Translations under genes and position numbers: made by a program
In this document: positions 22,885 through 33,400 of the stretch, piece after piece
Layout of the letters: the number at the start of each line of letters is the position of its first letter
Position numbering within the stretch: position 1 is the stretch's first letter
Source: Mactromeris polynyma
Taxonomy: Eukaryota; Mollusca; Bivalvia; Venerida; Mactridae
Assembly (NCBI GenBank): GCA_032209605.1
Contig: JASFXZ010000003.1
Location: forward strand, 8,682,807 to 8,746,806
Direction of reading: 5' to 3'
DNA: 64,000 nt
The notes under the pieces: model-generated
What the model saw: the letters and a program-made list of their open reading frames with translations, nothing else
Database searches by the model: none
What the model was told of the DNA's origin: nothing

Positions 22885-24036
22885 TCATTGTCCCTTTTTA
22901 GATAATTTAAGCGCAGGTAACTTAACAGGTTCGGTGCTTTTCTGTTTTGTTTCTGTCTTTTCGCCACTTGGAACACGTTTGTTTGTCTCTATGGGAGGCA
23001 ATAGAGAGTTCTTCCTTTTAGACCGTACCGTTTTGTTACTAACAACTTCTTTTTCGATTTCCTCTGGAGGCGCTATCACGTTTATCTCGGGTTCATTGCC
23101 TATGGTTATCTCATTGTCGTTAACGTCCTTAACATTCTCTTTATTTTCATTCGAGTCGTCGACGCTCATCTTTCTCATATTTGATTCCATTGCCATAACA
23201 GCTTCTTGATCGTCAGCTAAAATGCCCGACTTTTCTTTGGTTTCTTGGAAAGACTTTTGCTTTTTCATCATACTCATAGAAATTTCTAGTCGCTTAGGAG
23301 GATTTAAAGGCGACGCCGATGGTGGAGGTTGAAGAGTTGCTGTTGGTGTCTTAAGAGGACTCAATAAATTCGGCGTCCTCGGCTGTTTCCAAGGAGAGTT
23401 CGGTTTTGAATCATCTAATGTAATAATACGACGTCTTAGAGTAGCAAGACTCTTCTTCGCATTGCGTTCTCTTGTGGGCAGCGGTGTGGGTTCCGGTTCT
23501 TTGACTGGTTCCGGTTCCGGAATCTTCCCATGTATCCTTGGTAACCATGTTTTCTTTTCTGGAAATAGTTTATTGAACTTATTTGTGTTGTTGAAAACCA
23601 CATTATCGAAGAGATTTCTGTTTTCATGAACCAATGCCTTAGCCTTTCTTTCGCGGACACGCTCAGGTCTTAAAAAGTTCATCATTTTGTTGACTTCATT
23701 ATGTAACGCAGTGTATGTATAGTTTTGATCTAGTGCCTTCTGGTAATCCTTTGCGTTACTAATACTATGGTTCCTCAATACAAATTTATACGCTATTCTC
23801 TTCTGTAAATTATTCATAAGTCTATTTCGTACACGCTCATGCTTCCAGTTGGAAAAATTTAGCTCCCGCTGGTAAAAATCTATTTTCTTGCTCGTCAGTC
23901 TGCTTTCTGTTTTGTTTAATATTTTGACTTTATGTAAGCTTTTTTCGGTAAATCTTAGAGAGTTCATGAACTGTGAATTCTTCCCAAACGCTGATGCAGC
24001 ATCGAAGCTCTGTAGCTTGTTGTTTACTTGTGGCAT
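22885..24036 (-). CDS. Unrecognised basic, disordered protein (383 aa)
   Basis: A single open frame runs from ATG 24036 (context ATCATGC) to TGA at 22885. The frame stays open nine codons further up, but a splice-acceptor-like CGTTACAG at about 24047 suggests a 5' UTR exon joins there. Residues 1-165 are basic and probably helical, with many Asn, Lys and Arg and few Gly or Pro. Residues 170-190 hold a PEPEPVKEPEPTPLP stretch. Residues 205-250 hold five S/T-P sites (214, 221, 226, 230, 242). A KEN box lies at 299-301. The tail is Glu/Lys-rich, ending in KLPALKLSKKGQ. There is no signal peptide or membrane segment. I recognise no family. Length, codon-like composition and lack of repeats argue it is real. 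A 34-bp array starts about 175 bases upstream. Confidence 0.72.
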   Translation of the reverse strand: MPQVNNKLQSFDAASAFGKNSQFMNSLRFTEKSLHKVKILNKTESRLTSKKIDFYQRELNFSNWKHERVRNRLMNNLQKRIAYKFVLRNHSISNAKDYQKALDQNYTYTALHNEVNKMMNFLRPERVRERKAKALVHENRNLFDNVVFNNTNKFNKLFPEKKTWLPRIHGKIPEPEPVKEPEPTPLPTRERNAKKSLATLRRRIITLDDSKPNSPWKQPRTPNLLSPLKTPTATLQPPPSASPLNPPKRLEISMSMMKKQKSFQETKEKSGILADDQEAVMAMESNMRKMSVDDSNENKENVKDVNDNEITIGNEPEINVIAPPEEIEKEVVSNKTVRSKRKNSLLPPIETNKRVPSGEKTETKQKSTEPVKLPALKLSKKGQ

Positions 24037-24129
24037 GATTGGATGTCGTCTGTAACGAGACACAATATTTTAAGAAAAAGATGAAATCTCAAGAAACGCT
24101 TGTTACATTTGGCGACAAGTGGTGTTACG

Positions 24130-24970
24130 ATTAGACACTGGTCAAAAGTGCTAACCCACCAGTACTATGTCACCTTCTAACACCTTCTGTAGCGTTTGAC
24201 TGCGGAAGGCTTTAACATATATGATTCTAGTGAAATGACCTATTGAAAACATGTATGATTCTAGTGAAATTACTTATTGAAAACATTTATGATTCTAGTG
24301 AAATGACCTATTGAAAACATTTATGATTCTAGTGAAATGACCTATTGAAAACATATATGATTCTAGTGAAATAACCTATTGAAAACATGTATGATTCTAG
24401 TGAAATTACTTATTGAAAACATGTATGATTCTAGTGAAATGACCTATTGAAAACATGTATGATTCTAGTGAAATTACTTATTGAAAACATGTATGATTCA
24501 AGTGAAATTACTTATTGAAAACATGTATGATTCAAGTGAAATTACTTATTGAAAACATGTATGATACAAGTGAAATGACCTATTGAAAACATGTATGATT
24601 CAAGTTAATTGACCTATTGAAAACATGTATGATTCAAGTGAAATTACTTATTGAAAACATGTATGATACAAGTGAAATGACCTATTGAAAACATTTATGA
24701 TTCAAGTTAATTGACCTATTGAAAACATATGTGATTCAAGTGAAATTACTTATTGAAAACATGTATGATTCAAGTGAAATTACTTATTGAAAACATGTAT
24801 GATTCAAGTGAAATGACCTATTGAAAACATTTATGATTCAAGTTAATTGACCTATTGAAAACATATGTGATTCAAGTGAAATTACTTATTGAAAACATGT
24901 ATGATTCAAGTGAAATGACCTATTGAAAACATTTATGATTCAAGTTAATTGACCTATTGAAAACATTTAT
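24130..24970. repeat. Tandem array, 34-bp unit, ~22 copies, inside a MITE-like repeat
   Basis: From 24212 the unit AACATGTATGATTCTAGTGA plus AATTACTTATTGAA repeats, with sub-types (TTCTAG/TTCAAG; GACC/TACT; TTAATTGACC) that alternate in blocks. The preceding bases, ACTGGTCAAAAGTGCTAACC onward, are the left end of the TACTGGTCAAAAG family. The unit corresponds to the internal part of that family (GATTCAAATGAATGAATTAT at 19660). Confidence 0.9.
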
Positions 24971-24971
24971 G

Positions 24972-25282
24972 AGCGGACCTGTCTTTAGCAACAACCTCCC
25001 TTCAACAGCAGTATCATTTTTTCATTTAGAATATTTTTACTATCAATTTAACCTCCCTAGAGTAACAACCTCTCTTCAACAACAGCATGAATTTGACATT
25101 TAGAATGATTTAACTATCAATTTAACCTCCTTAGAGCAACAACCTCTCTTCAACAACAGTATTATTTGTTCATTTAGTATGCTTTTACTATCAATTCCAC
25201 CTCTCTAGTGCAATAACCTCTCAACAACAACCAAACATCACATATCCCAGAGGAGTTTGCTCTGTAGAGGTTCCACTGTATC
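24972..25282 (-). mobile_element. MITE family 2, copy with three internal modules
   Basis: Three modules with AACAACCTC.CTTCAACA, a CATTTAGAAT-like middle and CTATCAATTTAACCTC follow each other at about 85-bp spacing. The right end is GTAGAGGTTCCACTGTA. It is the 58964-62175 family in the opposite orientation, but with long modules. It abuts the 34-bp array. Confidence 0.65.
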
Positions 25283-25654
25283 AGCCCCAAGCACCACAAT
25301 AACAAATAAACTTAAATCGAAATTGTACACACGGTCTTGTATCAATGTTTTCCCGCAAAATTCTATATAATTATGAAATCTATAGTAGGCAATAAGAAAT
25401 AGTGGACATCACGTACAATGTGAACGTTAAAGAAATATCATGACAAATAGGATGGACACTTTCTGACGAAGTTTACATTGCTACTCTGGTGCCTGTAGAC
25501 TACTCCTGACATTAGTGTTAATAAACACCTGAACTACATATAATGCATTGACTTTACCACCATCCTCACCAAAAAAGCTTCGACAAAAAATCAAAATATC
25601 GTCATGATCATCATGATGTTCAATAAAGCACAAACAAATATTTTTCTGATATAC

Positions 25655-25878
25655 ACGGCGGTCCGTTGACCTCTGAGCCAGTTTTCCTGGATTTCATCAA
25701 CAACCAGTACTAACTTATCCTTCAGCAAGCACCTGACAACTACCCTAGAAGAATCAGAGGTAACGGACAAATGCCGTAGCTAGGGTCACGGAGGGGCATG
25801 CCCTGTCCAGACAGGGAACGAACCCGGACCTCCCGGATGACAGCCAAGCGCTCTAGTAACTGAGCTAACCGGGCGGAC
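25655..25878 (-). mobile_element. tRNA-derived SINE, type 1, well preserved
   Basis: On the minus strand it begins TCCGCCCGGTTAGCTCAGTT (A box), continues AGAGCGCTTGGCTGTCAT and GGTCCGGGTTCGTTCCC (B box), then the type 1 middle (TAGCTACGGCATTTGTCCGT) and tail (GTTGTCAGGTGCTTGCTGAA, TTAGTACTGGTTGTTGATGA). The internal Pol III promoter looks nearly intact. Confidence 0.85.
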
Positions 25879-25879
25879 T

Positions 25880-26560
25880 CCAAAATAACGAACATGATCA
25901 TTATCGACAAAAGACCAACATGGAATACGACATTGCTATGGTAATCTATGAGATCAGTCCCTCATGAATCGTTAACAACGGCCATTGTTTGTGAATGAAA
26001 CATCAGTAATTAACATAATCTGCAAACATTAATACATTATTTAGAACACTAACAGATCGTATATTTCTACGTACCTTAGTGTATCCTGTTTTTAATCCAA
26101 CAAACCGTCTTAAACTATTTCTTTAATTATTTCTTCTCTCTGATAGTCAATTTTTTCCATTACCTTTATTGCTATATCGATACAATTATCAAATTTGATG
26201 TATTAGCGTGTTAAATTACAAGGATAAAATCAAATGCAGGCATTTTACATATATCTAACGCAAGGTAACATTTCATTGTAAATCATAACGTGGGGTGAAA
26301 TTAAATGTAATTGAAACATTAATCGCCCGAATTCTATTTACAAAGAAGATTACCGATATAATTAAAGCCCAATGCTACGGTTGGGACTGTGTTAAACTGC
26401 AGGCCCGTACTGTGGTTTAAATAATTTGGCCCCGCGCGGCAATAAACGACATAAGGCACTCGACTACGTGTATACATACATATATGTTCGTATATATTTG
26501 AACTCACGGTCGCAAGCATGAAAAATTTCGCATGCATAACTATTATTATGAATGAAATTA
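25880..26560. other. Intergenic, nothing recognised
   Basis: AT-rich sequence with no ORF, tandem repeat or terminal inverted repeat that I would defend. Confidence 0.4.
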
Positions 26561-26564
26561 CAGC

Positions 26565-26745
26565 GCAGCCTCATCCAAACTGGTCCTCCATTGAACAACA
26601 ACCTCACTACAACAACAGAATCCGAACGTTTTTTTTCCTGTTGAAATAATTCACTACCAATTTAACCTCTCTAGAGCAACAAACTCTCTATAACAGCCAC
26701 ACACTTTGCGCCTCCCACATGGTGTTGCTCTAGGGATGCTGCACA
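26565..26745 (-). mobile_element. MITE family 2, decayed copy
   Basis: GAACAACAACCTCACTACAA, CACTACCAATTTAACCTCTC and TAGAGCAACAAACTCTCTA follow the order of the family 2 modules at 24972-25282. The right end GATGCTGCACA is degenerate. Confidence 0.5.
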
Positions 26746-28430
26746 ATACTTATTGAGGCGCTAAATAGCGTCTCATTGCTATCATCGTCAACTGGATGGT
26801 CTACTCGAAGTACCGCCATATTCATCGTCTCAAGAAAGTAGTACATGTAAAGTCCTCTAAGTTTATTATAGATTTGATAATTATTATGGCTGATTTTTAG
26901 GGATATGTCAATTGTGGAATGGCAGGAGTCTTGATATAAACGGCTTTTCTGGATTATTTGTGTCATATAGGCGAATGAGTTTACCCGAATAGTCGCGTAT
27001 TAATTTCTTATACGATGCTATGGAAAACGTGCAGTATTGGAAGCGCCTCTCAGGACCTTCAGTCCTTTGATAAACTATAATTATTTTTTTCAAGAATGTT
27101 GTGGTTTATGCTTCCCAAAATTGCCGTGGCTCACCTCGAATATTTCCCGCTATTAGTTACTCGAAGGCATTAACCTTTTATGTTTAGGTACAATTCCAAT
27201 TATAACCACCGTACATTTATCCGATCATACTACCATAATATTTAATTATCAAATTATCGGAGTGACATTGAACCTGTATCGATTCTCACCTTTGAGTGAT
27301 TTATACTTGTTGACTTAAAGCATATAAACATTCAATTAAAAGGCGACAGGCCGGATGTATATATATAATATTTATTTAAAATTGTTGAAAAACAAATTAG
27401 CCCGTCCCAATACCCGCTTCATACAAAAGAGAAGTGTCTACCATGTATAAGCACTCGTATTTTGTTTCATTTTCTGAGGTCACTCACACTTGATAGGTTA
27501 ATTAGGATATGGGTGGGGTTTTGTAGACATAAGTATAATTTATAATGTAATCAGGCAATTGACCGGTGTGTCGAACATCGGGGGAACTGTTTTAGTATCC
27601 TATATCAATAGACTCAAGTTCGAAAACATCGACGCCAAGAATGACTGAAATAATGATGAAAAATGGCATAACCTCAAATTAAAAAAAAATCGAAATCACA
27701 GGACAAAACTCGGAAGCAAATATACCATTCTCAACTTTTTATCTTATATATGCAAATATGTTGATTTTGTCTCCTGACTATTGAGAATTGGGTAAAGATC
27801 AATGAAATATTGGAATATACTTTTTTAATTGTGCTATCTGTCTATGTTTGTGAATTTCTGCCATATGTATATAAAGACCGCCAAAAAAGTATATTTGTTC
27901 GAGAACTTGTGGACTCTTCTACGAAGTTCTATGAAGGCAACGAGCATATGAATATGATAAATATTCATTAATTATATACAAAGATAAATATGTTTTATAA
28001 GTTTTGTTTTCCTAAAGCTAAACCATGATTAGTCAAGCATATCAGAATTAATATCATACAAATTAGTACATGTATACCAAAATAATCATTATAGCATATG
28101 GATTAATCATATGTATATGGGTATGATGACAGAATCACCATTGGCATTTAACGAGGAATGACAATACCATGATTTCATGAACCTGGGTGAACTATAACTT
28201 TATATTTCTTACGCAGTATGAATGGTTGTGAAAAATCAGCATTTGTTCGAATACTTTCTGATAGTAGCTGCTACCGGGTCTGAACATAACCACTTTAACT
28301 ATTGAATCGTTGATATAATATTAATCACTACATATTATTCAGTAATCTCGTCCCTTCGCTGATATTATTCAGTGGATTTTCAAACATTTAGTGTAAGTAG
28401 GCATTATTTCGGACGTTTTCTTTAATCAAT
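26746..28430. other. Intergenic, no gene
   Basis: Short frames at 26730-27093 on the minus strand have no recognisable content. The rest is AT-rich and unremarkable by eye. Confidence 0.4.
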
Positions 28431-28436
28431 CGGGAC

Positions 28437-28917
28437 ACCTGGGTCCGGGATTATAACGGATACTTACACTCAGCAATTAAATCACAAATCACAACATTTA
28501 CTCCTATGATATGAGTCAGACAGTGATTCATATTTAGTGTTAAAATATAAAATAATGTTAAATGAGTGCTGAATATACTTTTATGTCCCATTTAGTGCAT
28601 TATGAGAAGTGAGGGTAATCATTCATTCGGAAATCCTCGGCCAACTACGTCAAGTGTTATCCGAGTAACGAAGTGGTACGGAAATGCCCGAGAGCTGTCG
28701 AGAATGGGTAATCATTAAGTCTGAGTGTGGAGTGTGGCGCTAAACTTCAATACTTAATTACTCCCATATCTCACAGTCACACTAAAATCGCAAAGAGAAT
28801 CGAACTAAAGAATATGCGGAACTCATTTGACATTTCCATACATTTCCCACACTCAAAAATACATTATCAGTAAGTAAGTGCTGTAAACTTGTATCCGTTA
28901 TAATCCTGGACCCAGTG
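28437..28917. mobile_element. MITE-like element, 481 bp
   Basis: The left arm CTGGGTCCGGGATTATAACG then GATAC (28438-28463) is inverted at 28891-28916 (GTATCCGTTATAATCCTGGA then CCCAG). About 430 bases lie between. There is no ORF. Confidence 0.65.
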
Positions 28918-29299
28918 GTGATGTTTGACACAGACCGTTCCAAGGAGGTTCTCATTCATGTTCACTCATCGTTTTGGTTTGTGTCCCTTTTGTCTCTGTG
29001 ATTGGTCGTATATGTACATATAATAACACAATATAACTTTTATTTGGATAAATACACTATAAACTATGAAATATGGAAAAACAATTATCATAGCCTTCCA
29101 CCAATTCCACCATCCTCTTGAGGATTGAGTGAACCTGAAAATTAGAGCATATCAACTATTATAGGTGCTATTGACCTGTTTTGTTCCATTATTGAACTTT
29201 TATTAATAATCCAACACATTTATGCGACACAGAAGCGTTTAAAATAACATAAATATCTTGGAAAAACATAACATTACAAGTACTGATACGCACAATATG

Positions 29300-29385
29300 A
29301 CTAAACTCAATAATGAGACCAACTCGATATTAAGACGACTTTATAGCGGACCCATTGGTGGTCTCATTATCGAGTTTTTACTGTA
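29300..29385. mobile_element. MITE family 1, short 86-bp copy
   Basis: The ends CTCAATAATGAGACCA and TGGTCTCATTATCGAG then TTTTTACTGTA pair as a hairpin. Most of the family 1 interior is missing. Confidence 0.6.
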
Positions 29386-29742
29386 TGTATATTTTTCGTG
29401 ACTCCTTGTGCTGTCTGTGTGGCTGTGCACGTACTGTGGCATTTCCAGCTCGAATTCTTTATTCATAAAAACATACTTGCTAATAACTAAATATCTACAT
29501 GGGTTTCGTTTTCTTGATAATAGAAGTTCAATTATATAAGTCTAACACATAATTATATTTTAACAAAGAACAATTATGCTCACCCGACTTCACCCGACTT
29601 GACAAGACGGAATGTGTGCAGTAATATATACTAATTATTTTGTTATACACTGTACGTAGATCTATAATGAGTTATGAATTTGATAAAATTTATAAAAAAA
29701 TACTTTTATACTGCGAACCTATGTCAGATGGCCAAAAGATAA

Positions 29743-29987
29743 GCCTACAGTACAGACACGGACATGGTCCTATAGTACAGACACGGACATGGTCCTACAG
29801 TACAGACACGGACATGGTCCTACAGTACAGACACGGACATGGTCCTACAGTACAGACACGGACATGGTCCTACAGTACAGACACGGACATGGTCCTACAG
29901 TACAGACACGGTCCTACAGTACAGACACGGACATGGTCCTACAGTACAGACACGGACATGGTCCTACAGTACAGACATGCACATGGT
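29743..29987. repeat. Tandem array, 25-bp unit, ~10 copies
   Basis: The unit CCTACAGTACAGACACGGAC plus ATGGT repeats; one copy lacks six bases. Because 25 is not a multiple of 3, every plus frame is open across it, giving three overlapping repeat frames. It ends about 420 bases before the ERI2 start codon. Confidence 0.93.
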
Positions 29988-30404
29988 TTATATGTCCGTG
30001 GTACAGTACAGACTCTCCTTTTAAAAATATATTTACATTACTATCAATTGGCGGGTCGGTTTTCGGCAGACTGATCGAAAAAAAATGAAAATGTAAAAAA
30101 TCCCCAACAATGATGTTAAAACATAACGACATTGGTAATTTAGCAGTTAACAATGAGTCAGGTAGCCGATGACTATGTTCAAAACTGAAATATAATTAAA
30201 TCTTATCATTTACTCGGTGCTGACGTTTATGTTCCGTCCGTATTTATCTGATGACGGTAGGACTTGCCTTTAAACAAAACCCAAGCGTTTGAAGACAAAG
30301 ATTGGTCTGAAAAAATCTGAATCAATGCGGCGGTAACTTCAAACAAGAGTTAGTTTGCAGAATGTTAATTAAATGCATGCAGAAGTTTTAGGTCCGAGTA
30401 AGAG

Positions 30405-33400
30405 ATGAAGAGTACAAAAGAGCTTGCAAGGTGAGTGTAGGGTCATGTACCTTCAGTTGGTTGTGGCCTAACATATCTCTTGTGTTAAATATTTGGTATC
30501 AGGACACTTCGGACCATGGACATTTCGGACCAGACACTTCGGACCATATTTAGGGACACTTCGGACCACCTATATGAACACTTCGGACCATCTATAGGGA
30601 CACTTCGGACCATGATTAAAAAAATTTGTTTCAACATCATTCATATTTTAATTAATAATTATTATTTTGTGTATATATATAGATTGCCAATCAATATGGG
30701 TTTTCACACTATCACACTTATAACTAATTATCACAAATTTACACCACACAAATGAAAATTAAAATGACTTAAAAATCAGGTTATCAAGATTACCAATCAA
30801 TATTCATTATTGGTATTCACACTATTACCTTTGCCAATTATATAATTAATATATGAATTTTTATGATGATATGCGGGCGATAATTACGGGCTATAAGTAC
30901 AATTATAAAATGCAAATTAATACTCGCATTATTGTTTTTATGATTTTCTTTGATGTATAAGTGTATATTTTATTGATTACTGTGTAAAATCAACTATTTC
31001 TATTAATATTTGTGTTACATCATACATGTGTGACAATTGACAAAGTCTTTCAGTCTTCACATTTCATTCTTTAAAGACATATGTTGTAGATCTACACAGG
31101 TCTCATGCAGGTTTCCACAAGAATTTGTCAATGATCAATTAATTAGTCAACAATTACACAAGGGTCCGAAGTGTCCCTATAAATAGCCAAAAATGACTCC
31201 AAATCATGGTCCGAAGTGTCCCTATAGATGGCCGAAGTGTCCATATAGATGGTCCGAAGTGTCCATAAATATGTCCTAAAATACACTTAGATTACAACTT
31301 CATTATAACTGATATAGCCAGTATTTATTTAAAATATGAATAATGTTGAAACAAATTGTAACTAAAATTATAAATCATGGTCCGAAGTGTCCATATAGAT
31401 GGTCAGAAGTGTCCCTTAATATGGTTCGAAATGTCCCTAATTCAATTATTTTTACCAAGTCTATTAAGTTCTAAGCTTCTAAATTTTGTATGATTTGCAC
31501 CATCGCCCTTCATCTGTGATATAAATTTCAAACCAAACTATACAGTGATTTTAAATCCTGAGATTTTCAAATGAAACTAAAAACAAAGGATAAACACAGT
31601 CATTGCGCTTATATAGTAAGACTTTACCAAAACCAAAAAGATACACGCCCCCTCCCACACCGTAAGCCCAAATCCTGGATCCACCACTACCTTTGGCCTA
31701 AAAACCACGGTGGAATACTTAAAACCAAGTTCTGAAAACACTGAATTCAGTTAAACCTACTCTCCTTTAGCATTGTGCACTTATTCCGGTACCTTCATAA
31801 CTGCCCTCTGCTTTAGCCTTTTAAACTTTCGAACAACTGATATTTTTCTATTTTTAAACAGGTAAATTGACATGCATACACAGCCATTCAGTGAGCTGCT
31901 TGCAACAACTCGCTTATGTCATAAAAGTATGACGGTAACCAAGTGTAAATAAAGATTATGCGACAGTTTCACAGAAGACAAATATCACTCATTCACTGTC
32001 ATAGAAATAGACTATTATAGTGCTGTGACAATGTAAAATACTGGAAAAACAAAATAAATCGAACATAAGTGACTAACGTTTTGTCAGCATACCAAAATTC
32101 TTCAGATACCTGTAAATGTAAAGTTATTTGAGGCCATTCATACAGCTGTCGGTGTGGAATCTGCATATGTTTTAAAATGTGTCATCCTGTTACTCAGTAT
32201 TGTAAACTTGACAATACATGTATCATGCATCATTATGATGTTTCAGATAGACTTGTGAATTGTGATGTCAAGTTGAAGTATGGAGAGTTTGAATTATCAA
32301 GTGCACAAGAATATAGCCATCAAGTAAATTATTACTAAATAGCTGTGGCTAGTCTTTCGGTAATTGGGCGTTATTTCCTACATTATGATAATATCCTCTT
32401 ATTCATTTTAGAGAACTTGGACTTTTGAAGAAAAGGAAACATGTGAATAGATTATCAGCAAGTTCTTCAACAGGTACATTTTGATTTCATGATATTCTAT
32501 CACTGATAAATATTTTTCTGAGAAAATGGATGAACAAATTATATTTTGTTTCGCTTGTAAAAAGTCACTGAAGCGCATAAGCAATTTATGGAAATCGCAA
32601 CAAGGTCAAACATGACGTATAATAATTTTGTCAACAAGACATGGTAAATTTCATAATTGTTTTCAAAAAGGAAATAGAAATTACTGATAACCTTCAGCCA
32701 ATGAGCATAAAACTGTCTCTTAAATACAAATAAATGTTACAACTGTTGCGGTATAAATTGATGAAAATTCCCCTTATTGGACCTTTAAAAAATTTCTACA
32801 AAGAATTTATCATTATTAAGCTACAGTAATATAACAGATTGGAATAAAAGAGAACGAGTGAGTAGTAGTTAAATGAACTGAACATTTGACTTCACCTACT
32901 TATATCTATTCATAGAATTGTTCTTTATTAAAAAAAGCTAAGTTTCAAATTTAAATATATTTTAATTTTATATGGGTAATAATATGCATATATCAGATTG
33001 TAAATGTCCTTTGTATTCACCTGTCAACAACCCCTGTCTTTGCAGTTACAACCTTTTCCATTTTTTTGTAATTTTCTATTTTCATTAAAACAACATAATT
33101 TCCAATAAGGGGATGTAACTTTTTGTATTCAATGCATTAAGCTTCATATGATTGTCTCCCTTTATCCATTTTTTGTTTATTTCAATTTTTAAAACTTTTT
33201 TTGTTTTAGTTCAACCATTCAAATTTCTGATTGTGATTGATTTTGAATCAACATGTTGGGAGAATGCCAAGTACAAGTCCCAAGAAATTAGTAAGTTTGT
33301 TTTATTATAGAAATCATTCATTGTTACAAAAATATTTTTCTTATTGGGATGAATTATACAGATATAACATGATAGTGATAGTGCATATTATCTACTCAAA

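Noticed and set aside
25803..25877. Genuine tRNA gene
   Set aside because: A and B boxes are present, but the sequence continues into a SINE middle and tail shared with other copies, and the acceptor stem does not close cleanly.
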